DNA from: GCA-002726655 sp046582185
GTDB lineage: Bacteria > Pseudomonadota > Gammaproteobacteria > Pseudomonadales > Azotimanducaceae
Length of the DNA stretch: 64,000 nucleotides
Assembly: GCA_046582185.1 (NCBI GenBank)
Contig: JAYGEX010000039.1
Span: 62,001 to 126,000, forward strand
Reading direction: 5' to 3'
Part shown: piece after piece, positions 24,978 to 32,178 of the stretch
Position numbering within the stretch: the first letter of the stretch is position 1
How the letters are laid out: each line of letters begins with the position of its first letter
Translations under genes and position numbers: made by a program
Notes under the pieces: generated by a model
What the model was told of the DNA's origin: nothing
The model's database searches: none
The model's input: only the letters and a program-made list of their open reading frames with translations

Positions 24978-25160
24978 TCATCCACTTTCGGGGCGGTTTG
25001 CCTCGTTCCGAAGTTTTTTGGCGCTACTCCTGTCAGTTTTATTCGCCCTCTTTTCCTTCTTGCGTTCATTTTTCTCGGTTACTATCTTGATTGCCGCAAG
25101 TTTCGTTAGACTAGGATGTTTAGCGACTAACTCTTCGACTCTTTCATCAATCTTGGTCAT
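24978..25160 (-). CDS. Small basic protein of unknown function
   Basis: A 60-residue protein starting at the ATG at 25160, preceded by GAGG at ribosome-binding distance. It is helical and strongly charged: TKIDERVEELVAKHPSLTKL, then a lysine/arginine-rich tail (EKNERKKEKRANKTDRSSAK). No membrane segment. Such proteins may bind nucleic acid, but this is a guess. It lies in the gene-poor, cassette-like region. Confidence 0.5.
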   Translation of the reverse strand: MTKIDERVEELVAKHPSLTKLAAIKIVTEKNERKKEKRANKTDRSSAKKLRNEANRPESG

Positions 25161-25785
25161 GGTGAACCTCACAATTTGTAAGTTCGAATATTACAGGTAT
25201 TTGTTTGTTATCGGAATGGAGAGACACATAAAGTCGTGTTTTCCGGTGGAGGCGTAGCGCCGGAACGAACAACAACGCCTTGCTAGGGGGGGGTGTACTT
25301 TTTTGTATCGAGAATTTCTTAAGATTGATCTGTCACTTAATTACAAACCCACCCAAACTGTTGCAGAGTCCGAGTCGTATTTATACATCGTGAAGCGATG
25401 TTGGTTATTTCCAAGCTTACTTGCGTTCACCGACTCGTTGCTCGATTGTTGTAAGGTTCGTGGCCGCGAATTAACAAATGTCGTGGATCGCGGGTTAAGG
25501 ACATTGATTTTGAAATAAAGCATCTCCTGGTTGCCACGTCAGTAGGGTGGCAATATTGTTTCCCGGCAATAGGCACTTCGATTCAAAATCAAGTGTAGAG
25601 AGGCTGTGCCGTATTCAGACCCAGTCAGTTCAGCGGGGCGTAAGACCTGCTATTAAAGACCTGCCGTGTCACCAATCGATGACTTAATCAAAGAATCTGT
25701 GCCTGTCTATGCTGCGTAATTTGCGGCAGAGTAGTGCGCATTGATTGATGGGCTAATATGGATTAGTTCGCCAGGTAAAATCCAA
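25161..25785. other. Gene-poor region with no convincing gene
   Basis: About 625 bp. It contains a G8 run near 25287 and an imperfect inverted repeat TTCCGG...CCGGAA (about 25240-25264). Short overlapping frames on both strands (25303-25523) have no ribosome sites or recognisable products. The composition looks less coding than the neighbours. The small basic protein's leader lies at its left end. Confidence 0.5.
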
Positions 25786-26991
25786 TTAGTAAATCAGAAA
25801 CGGCTTACGTTCCTCCGCCCATTCCAGTTCATCCCTTTGGAGTTGGGCCTCAAATGATTCAAAATCCAGAGAGTCATCTTCGACCCAATGACGAAGCCCT
25901 GAGCCCCCATTTATTATGTCAATGGGCGATCTATTTTTTTCATATTCATAATCATGATGCCGCCATAAGTCTGCTTTCGGATAAAGCATTTTCAAGCCTT
26001 TCAGGATTCCAGCAATTAGTCGGTACGGTTTAAATTTTCCATGCTGATAATTCGCGTAGTCCGTATGAATCTGAATGCCCGTGCACATCTCACCAACATG
26101 CTTGTGGAAAGTAGGTTCAAAAAAACACAGGCGCAGATAAACACCTTCCAGCCACTCAGGGCATTGCTCCATCATTAGCTCGAGTATCTCCTGGGCAGGA
26201 AAGTCGGGTGCGCCGATAACTTCCAGAGGGATGGTAGTGCCTCGACCCTCGGACAGAACTGTTCCCTCCAATAAAACAGTGCCAGGAAAGCTACGGCACA
26301 TGTTTAGACTTGCCGCGTTAGGGGAAGGGTTGATCCAGGGTCGAATATTGCTTGGCCAGCCATAACCAGGGCGTTCATTCGGGTCATAGTCTGTCATCTC
26401 TATTATCTCAAGCTCGGCTGGCTCCGCCGCTATTGAATTGAACCACAACGCCAGCTCTCCGGTTGTTAAGCCATGACGGGTTGGAAGTTCTGCACAACCC
26501 ACAAAACTCTCTTGTCCGGCTTCGAGGCGAAGACCGTCGATCGGTCTTCCTGCGGGGTTTGGCCTGTCCAGCACCCACAACTTGCATTTATGGATGGCGC
26601 AAGCTTCCACAAAATATTTTAGCGTTGTGATAAAGGTATAAATTCGACAGCCCACATCCTGAAGGTCGAATAACACAATATCCAGATCTTCCAGCATTTC
26701 CTTTGTTGGGTAACGATGCTCACCATACAGGCTAACAATAGGTATCTGGTGCGTTTGATCAAGATAATCAGAAGATTCAATCATATTGTCCTGTTTGTCA
26801 CCGCGCATACCGTGCTGTGGGCCAAACGCCCGGGTGATATGACAGTCAATGCCCATCAAGGCATCAAGGCTATGCTGGTTGCCCGAGCTAACTGACGCAG
26901 GATGAGCGATCAGTCCGACCTTGCTGCTGCGGAGCTCCTTGAGTCGTACAGGAGATGATAATAGCTGGTCGATTCCAAATTTAAATGTCAT
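25786..26991 (-). CDS. namZ: DUF1343 family exo-beta-N-acetylmuramidase (NamZ-like)
   Basis: A 401-residue protein matching the DUF1343 family. Key stretches are GLIAHPASV, FGPQHGMRGDKQDNM, VSLYGEHRYPT, FDLQDVGCRIYTFITTL, WVLDRPNPAGRPIDG and LPTRHGLTTGELALWF. NamZ of Bacillus subtilis removes terminal N-acetylmuramic acid from peptidoglycan fragments. No signal peptide is visible here, so the protein may act in cytoplasmic cell-wall recycling. It stands alone on the minus strand, separated from the DOMON-like gene by a short tandem repeat. Confidence 0.85.
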   Translation of the reverse strand: MTFKFGIDQLLSSPVRLKELRSSKVGLIAHPASVSSGNQHSLDALMGIDCHITRAFGPQHGMRGDKQDNMIESSDYLDQTHQIPIVSLYGEHRYPTKEMLEDLDIVLFDLQDVGCRIYTFITTLKYFVEACAIHKCKLWVLDRPNPAGRPIDGLRLEAGQESFVGCAELPTRHGLTTGELALWFNSIAAEPAELEIIEMTDYDPNERPGYGWPSNIRPWINPSPNAASLNMCRSFPGTVLLEGTVLSEGRGTTIPLEVIGAPDFPAQEILELMMEQCPEWLEGVYLRLCFFEPTFHKHVGEMCTGIQIHTDYANYQHGKFKPYRLIAGILKGLKMLYPKADLWRHHDYEYEKNRSPIDIINGGSGLRHWVEDDSLDFESFEAQLQRDELEWAEERKPFLIY

Positions 26992-27036
26992 GGGAATTGT
27001 ATGTCGTTAATGTTTGTTGAGAGTGAATTGAAGCCA

Positions 27037-27070
27037 CTTGTCATTGGGGCTTGTCATTGGAGCTCGTCAT
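27037..27070. repeat. Short 13-bp tandem repeat, about 2.6 copies
   Basis: CTTGTCATTGGGG, CTTGTCATTGGAG and CTCGTCAT follow one another between the NamZ gene and the end of the DOMON-like gene. Copies differ by one or two bases. The repeat touches the DOMON gene's stop codon. Confidence 0.8.
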
Positions 27071-27606
27071 GGCTGAGTCTTGCAGTTTATCAGTAGTGTG
27101 TGATTTTCAGGCGAATGAAAGTCGGGCCTGTCACCCATGTGAGCAAGGGCGTAATAATGGTGACAATTTTGTTGACAAATAACGGCCGATATTCCTAGGG
27201 TAAATTGAACGGCTCTCGAGGCAGTCCAACGAAGCCTGGCCTCGAGTGATGCCGCATGATCGTTTTTTTTAACGATAGTATTTAGTAGCAGAAGCTCATC
27301 ACTCTCCTTCATATTTGTTCGCAGTCCTGTAAATGAAAAACAGTTCCAGCTGCCGCCCGGGTTAATATTTACTTCCAAATAGGCTTGACCACCGCTAGGC
27401 CGGATAAAAAATTCCAGGCACGTCGCCTCCCATAATCCATATTCTCGAGGAGCTATTCCTGCCGAGTCAGGCCAGTCGATGTCTGCCAGCGAACCGGAGA
27501 GTTGGTAAGTGATCGAAATTTCGTCATCAGTAAATCTTATGTTTCCATGAATAGAATCAAGAAAACTATTTTTCTGAAAGGGAAGGAGTTTAAAAGAATG
27601 TAACAT
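27067..27606 (-). CDS. DOMON-like domain protein
   Basis: A 179-residue beta-rich protein: FLDSIHGNIRFTDDEISITYQL near the start, then YGLWEATCLEFFIRPSGGQ and YLEVNINPGGSWNCFSFTG. This matches DOMON-like (carbohydrate/heme-binding-like beta-sandwich) proteins of proteobacteria. No signal peptide, so a cytoplasmic location is likely. Ligand unknown. Divergent from gor, with an intergenic region of 83 bp to the chosen gor start. Confidence 0.75.
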   Translation of the reverse strand: MLHSFKLLPFQKNSFLDSIHGNIRFTDDEISITYQLSGSLADIDWPDSAGIAPREYGLWEATCLEFFIRPSGGQAYLEVNINPGGSWNCFSFTGLRTNMKESDELLLLNTIVKKNDHAASLEARLRWTASRAVQFTLGISAVICQQNCHHYYALAHMGDRPDFHSPENHTLLINCKTQP

Positions 27607-27689
27607 CTGCCGTCGGTTTGCATCTCATGTATGCTAACAGTGTGCCGGAATTCAGATGGTATGTGAAACTTAAGGGAAGGTACAAATTA

Positions 27690-29045
27690 ATGTCGGAATA
27701 TGATTTTGATCTTTTTGTGATTGGTGTGGGTTCGGGTGGTGTCAGGGCTGCGAGGATGAGCGCCGCCTATGGTGCCAGAGTCGCCACGGCTGAAGACAAA
27801 TATATGGGTGGTACCTGTGTAAACGTAGGCTGCGTTCCCAAGAAGCTATTTGTTTATGCATCGCACTTTGCCGAGGACTTTCACCACGCCAACGGCTTCG
27901 GTTGGGATGCAAGCCCACCGACTTTCGACTGGCAGGTACTGCTGGAAAACAAGAACACTGAAATTAAACGACTTAACGGTATTTACGAAGGAATGCTCAA
28001 AAATGCAGGCGTTACCCATTTTGATGGACGAGCGCGGATTGTTGATGCCCACCATATCTCGATAAATGAACAAACTATTTATACCGGTAAAATTCTGATT
28101 GCAACTGGCGGCTGGCCTGTCATGTTGGATCTGCCGGGTATTGAACATGCAGTCTCTTCGAACGAGGTTTTCTTCCTGGAGCAGTTACCGAAGCGGGCAC
28201 TAGTCCTTGGCGGTGGTTATATCGCCGTGGAATTTGCGGGGATATTCAACGGCCTGGGCGTGGATAGCCATCTATCCTACCGTGGCCCGTTGTTTCTCCG
28301 CGGCTTTGATGGTGACGTCAGGGAAACGGTACGTGACGAGTTAAGCAAGAAGGGCATTAATCTGCACTTCAATAGTCAGCCTAAATCCATAGAAAAGCAA
28401 AGTGATGGTTCATTGCTGGTTGCCTTTGAAGATGGAACTACCCTGGAAACGGACCTGGTTCTGTGTGCGACCGGGCGTAAACCCGCGGTTGATGACATTG
28501 GCCTGGAGAACGTTAATGTGAATCAAAAAGCCAATGGCGCGATTATCGTGGATGATGAATTCCGCACATCTGAAGCCAATGTTTTTGCCCTTGGCGACGT
28601 CACCGATAAAATTCAACTGACACCAGTTGCCATTGCAGAAGCGATGGTATTTGCCGGGACCCAGTTTAACAATGATCCTAGAACCATGGACTATGATGGC
28701 ATTGCCACTGCAGTGTTTTGTCAGCCAAATATTGGGACCCTGGGTTTAAGCGAAGAAGAGGCAAGAGAACAATACAAGGAAGTGGAAATATTTCGCTCAA
28801 CCTTTCGGCCTTTGAAGCATACCTTGAGTGGCAGTACTGAAAAAAACATGATGAAGATCATCGTCGACAAAGTTACTGACAAGATACTTGGGGTGCATAT
28901 GGTAGGTTCAGAGGCGGGCGAGATTGTGCAGGGTTTAGCCATCGCGTACAAAGCGGGGGCCACCAAGGCAATGTTTGATGCAACCATCGGCATTCATCCT
29001 ACAACCGCAGAAGAGTTTGTCACCATGAGAGAAGTAGTATCCTGA
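27690..29045 (+). CDS. gor: Glutathione-disulfide reductase
   Basis: A 451-residue FAD-dependent disulfide reductase that keeps glutathione reduced using NADPH. It has the FAD loop GVGSGGVRAARM and redox Cys43/Cys48 in GGTCVNVGCVPKK. The NADPH loop GGGYIAVEFAGIF has nearby arginine for the 2'-phosphate, ALGDVT binds FAD, and the C-terminal GIHPTTAEEFVT carries the catalytic His. The ATG at 27690 has AAGG upstream; an ATG at 27618 adds 24 non-homologous residues. It could serve the four GSTs in this window. Confidence 0.93.
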   Translation: MSEYDFDLFVIGVGSGGVRAARMSAAYGARVATAEDKYMGGTCVNVGCVPKKLFVYASHFAEDFHHANGFGWDASPPTFDWQVLLENKNTEIKRLNGIYEGMLKNAGVTHFDGRARIVDAHHISINEQTIYTGKILIATGGWPVMLDLPGIEHAVSSNEVFFLEQLPKRALVLGGGYIAVEFAGIFNGLGVDSHLSYRGPLFLRGFDGDVRETVRDELSKKGINLHFNSQPKSIEKQSDGSLLVAFEDGTTLETDLVLCATGRKPAVDDIGLENVNVNQKANGAIIVDDEFRTSEANVFALGDVTDKIQLTPVAIAEAMVFAGTQFNNDPRTMDYDGIATAVFCQPNIGTLGLSEEEAREQYKEVEIFRSTFRPLKHTLSGSTEKNMMKIIVDKVTDKILGVHMVGSEAGEIVQGLAIAYKAGATKAMFDATIGIHPTTAEEFVTMREVVS

Positions 29046-29111
29046 CTGGATGTTGGCAACGGTCAGCAAGCTGGCGGTGGCTCTTAGGCTCCCTTTAACT
29101 GCCGCCTGAAG

Positions 29112-30272
29112 TCAGCCGCCTTCTAAGGTCGGAGGCGGGGATTGAGTTTCGGGCATCGGATTATCCAGCAACTCCAGTTGCTGGATAATCTTCTGAACGT
29201 ATTCAGGGTTGGGTTCGAGCGACTCCAGCGACTTGTAATAACTTGTTAGCCCATCATCAGTAGGTGGCAGTGAAACTTCTACGCCGCGGTGAAGAACCTT
29301 GAGTATATCGCCCTCAATGATCAGTGCTGCCATACCTCTGCCGTAATGTGTCGCAAGACCGACGTCGATGACAATAGTGCGTCCGTCAAATCTGGGGTTG
29401 ATTACACCCTGGGTCGTTGAGTGACCCATGACAATTCGTTTTGCCTTGTAATAGTCGAGCATCTTGATCAGATCAGGAAGCTCTGTCTCTTCAGGAGCCT
29501 GCGCTAAACCGCGATACCATAGGGGGCCGTCCGCAGAGTCCACAATGCTGCCTTCCGGTAAAGGGGTTTTCGTAAGGTCCTGCCGGATCATTTTGTTTAT
29601 GGTTTTAATAGGCAATAAAGGTAAGTGTGGGTTTATACCGCCATGCACGAACAGACTATCGTTAATTCTGATGACAGCATTATTTTTAGCGACCCACTTA
29701 CCCAATTCGCCGCTGGGTTCCCAGATGGTCCGGTGTTCCACATAACCGGCCGGATAACGCAGCATCCAGGACTTTTTGAATGCCTCATCGAACACTGTAT
29801 CTGTCTCGCCGCTGGCCAGATAAGTGATAAAACGCTGATAATAATCTGATTGTTTGTTTAGTGACTGTTTGTTGATCAAGGCCTGGTATTCACCCTGGTG
29901 AACATATCGGAGATCACCGTACACATTCATTGCCTCATGATTACCAATTAGAAGATGGACATAACCTCTCGCTCTACGGGCTGATTTTGCCAATTTTTGT
30001 AGATCGCGAATAATCTTGATAGAGTCCGGGCCTCTGTCGGGGATATCGCCGGTCTGGACCAGATGGGTCTTGCCGCCGCTCCATCTTCCTCGGTTGTCTA
30101 TCAGGCCGGTCATCTTCAGGACAGCACGAAACTGTTCATAGTCGCCGTGCAAGTCGCCGATGGCGACTATACGACCTACCTTCTTCCAGCTGTCTTTGGC
30201 AAATACACCACTACTGGCCAATAAGATCAGAAGCGCTGTGATTACCTTGATAAGTTGTTGTCGATGTCTCAC
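29112..30272 (-). CDS. Exported calcineurin-like metallophosphoesterase
   Basis: A 386-residue protein with a signal peptide (VITALLILLASSGVFA). The metallophosphoesterase core follows with all signature blocks: GDLHGDYEQF (GDxHG), TGDIPDRGPDS (GDxxDRG), LLIGNHEAMN (GNHE), a His in LFVHGGINP and GHSTTQGV. It is related to periplasmic or Shewanella-type PPP-like phosphatases. Substrate unknown. The 3' end of the gene holds a 30-bp perfect palindrome. Confidence 0.88.
   Translation of the reverse strand: MRHRQQLIKVITALLILLASSGVFAKDSWKKVGRIVAIGDLHGDYEQFRAVLKMTGLIDNRGRWSGGKTHLVQTGDIPDRGPDSIKIIRDLQKLAKSARRARGYVHLLIGNHEAMNVYGDLRYVHQGEYQALINKQSLNKQSDYYQRFITYLASGETDTVFDEAFKKSWMLRYPAGYVEHRTIWEPSGELGKWVAKNNAVIRINDSLFVHGGINPHLPLLPIKTINKMIRQDLTKTPLPEGSIVDSADGPLWYRGLAQAPEETELPDLIKMLDYYKAKRIVMGHSTTQGVINPRFDGRTIVIDVGLATHYGRGMAALIIEGDILKVLHRGVEVSLPPTDDGLTSYYKSLESLEPNPEYVQKIIQQLELLDNPMPETQSPPPTLEGG
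29160..29189. repeat. Perfect 14-bp inverted repeat inside the metallophosphoesterase gene
   Basis: ATTATCCAGCAACT and AGTTGCTGGATAAT flank a 2-bp spacer. The palindrome lies in the coding sequence near the C-terminus and encodes KIIQQLELLDN. It is too regular to be expected by chance. Confidence 0.95.
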
Positions 30273-30489
30273 AGGTGGCTAAGGCCTGGTCTCTTGCTAT
30301 TATGATTCGAGTTTATTTGATAAGGTCGCCTGCGGCTAGCGGTCGAAAACATTGATGTATGGCGCATTTTGCTGTGTTTACTCTTTATTATGGTTATAAG
30401 ACCAAATTCAAGCAGAAAATCACCAAATTTTTTAAAATAAATAATGAATCAAAACACTATCTACCAAGAAGTGGACAGGAGAGACATAT

Positions 30490-32178
30490 TTGAACGATGA
30501 GCTGTTATCGGGATTGACGATCGTATTAAATACCCTGGATTCGTTCCTTGGGTCAGCCCAGTACTTCCCCTTTCTCTTACTGGGTACGGGTATTTTCTTC
30601 ACTATCTACCTGAAATTTCCACAAATCAGATTTTTCGCCCATGCCTGGCGGATAGTTCGCGGAAAATATGACAAACCTGGCGCAGATGGGGATGCCACTC
30701 ATTTTCAGGCATTAACGACTGCGATTTCCGGTACGGTGGGTACCGGGAACATTGGTGGTGTGGGCCTTGCTATCTTCCTTGGTGGGCCAGCTGCCTTATT
30801 CTGGATGTGGATGACGGCATTTTTTGGCATGACCACCAAATTTGTTGAGGTCTCCCTCTCCCATAAATACAGGGTACATGATGAGGATGGCTTCATCGTC
30901 GGTGGTCCGATGTATGTGATGGAGCGGCGCCTGAATATGAAGTGGCTGGCTGTATTTTTTGCGGTTGCCACTGTTATTAGTAGTTTTGGTACTGGCAGCA
31001 TGCCACAGAGCAATAATATAGCCGCGGCGGTAAACCACTCATTTGGTATACCCGAATGGATTACAGGGGCGACGCTTGCAGTTGTTCTTGGCTTGGTCAT
31101 CGTTGGTGGAATCAAGCGAATCGTTCATGTGGCCGAAGCGATTGTGCCGACCATGGCGATAATCTACTTTGTCGGTGGCCTTGCGGTTATCTTTACCAAC
31201 CTGGACCAGGTAGCTGCATCATTCCTGTCAGTGTTCAAAGATGCATTCACTGGCTCTGCTGCGACCGGTGGGTTTCTGGGGGCAAGTTTTGCTTATGCCT
31301 TTAACCGGGGCGTGAATCGAGGCCTGTTTTCCAATGAGGCGGGGCAGGGCAGTGCGCCGATTGCCCATGCAGCCGCGAAGGCAGATGAGCCGATATCAGA
31401 AGGCATGGTGTCAATCCTCGAGCCCTTTATCGATACGATTGTCATCTGTACATTAACCGGACTGGTGATCCTTTCCTCCGGCGTCTGGACAGAGAAACAT
31501 CAGAATAAATTCCAGGATTTTGATATGGAGTTTCTGGGTGGCCAGTACTCCGAGACAGATCCCGCACAAAGAGCTGCCTTGTTTCAGCACCTGAGTTTCT
31601 CGCTGGATAATGACCCGGTTGAGCCCTTCAATGGCACGCTTGAGGTCATTGCTGGAACCGTCGTTGGTGGTGATTTTACACTCATTCATAATCGCTCAAT
31701 CGCAGAAGACGTTCGTTACCTGGATGGGGAAACGCCATATACCGGACTGTTAACTATTGTTGATGGTAAATTGGATAACGACCTGATTGTCGAAGGGATG
31801 TCGCTTGTTCATTCCGTGGATTTGACGACGATTGCATTCACGCGCGGCGCCTTTGGAGATTTTGGCAAGTATATCGTCACCATTGGATTAGTGCTCTTTG
31901 CATTCTCCACGGCAGTAGCCTGGTCATACTATGGCGACCGGGCAATTACCTATCTCTTTGGCGTTAAAGGCATCATGCCTTATCGTGTTGCCTATGTGCT
32001 TGGATTCTTCGTTGCTGCAATTGCAGACACATCATTGGTTTGGTTGGTGGCGGCGATCACTATCGCGATGATGACGATTCCGAACCTGTTCGCTATCATT
32101 ATGTTGCGTTCAGAGATGAAAGAATCTATCGCAGATTATTGGAAAGACTTTAAAAAAGAGCACCCAGATGGTTTCTAG
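30490..32178 (+). CDS. Sodium:alanine/glycine symporter family (AGCS) protein
   Basis: A 562-residue membrane transporter. The AGCS pattern is clear: ALTTAISGTVGTGNIGGVGLAI, FWMWMTAFFGMTTKFVEVSL, GGPMYVMERRL and GLFSNEAGQGSAPIAHAAA. A hydrophilic insert of roughly 100 residues (about 345-450) separates helices, which is longer than usual. It starts at TTG, with AGGAG about 9-10 bp upstream. It probably imports alanine or glycine with Na+. The downstream M16 peptidase overlaps its end by 11 bp. Confidence 0.9.
   Translation: MNDELLSGLTIVLNTLDSFLGSAQYFPFLLLGTGIFFTIYLKFPQIRFFAHAWRIVRGKYDKPGADGDATHFQALTTAISGTVGTGNIGGVGLAIFLGGPAALFWMWMTAFFGMTTKFVEVSLSHKYRVHDEDGFIVGGPMYVMERRLNMKWLAVFFAVATVISSFGTGSMPQSNNIAAAVNHSFGIPEWITGATLAVVLGLVIVGGIKRIVHVAEAIVPTMAIIYFVGGLAVIFTNLDQVAASFLSVFKDAFTGSAATGGFLGASFAYAFNRGVNRGLFSNEAGQGSAPIAHAAAKADEPISEGMVSILEPFIDTIVICTLTGLVILSSGVWTEKHQNKFQDFDMEFLGGQYSETDPAQRAALFQHLSFSLDNDPVEPFNGTLEVIAGTVVGGDFTLIHNRSIAEDVRYLDGETPYTGLLTIVDGKLDNDLIVEGMSLVHSVDLTTIAFTRGAFGDFGKYIVTIGLVLFAFSTAVAWSYYGDRAITYLFGVKGIMPYRVAYVLGFFVAAIADTSLVWLVAAITIAMMTIPNLFAIIMLRSEMKESIADYWKDFKKEHPDGF

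Noticed and set aside
24841..25257. 138-codon plus-strand frame
   Set aside because: Overlaps the small basic gene in antisense; no ATG and its composition mirrors the minus-strand gene.
25235..25300. A second attC-like site near the small basic protein gene
   Set aside because: Only an imperfect TTCCGG/CCGGAA repeat and loosely similar flanks; no nested arms.
25303..25523. Frames on both strands in the gene-poor region
   Set aside because: Overlap each other, no ribosome site and no recognisable product.
30273..30489. Glycine riboswitch before the AGCS symporter
   Set aside because: No GGAGA-type conserved core in the leader.
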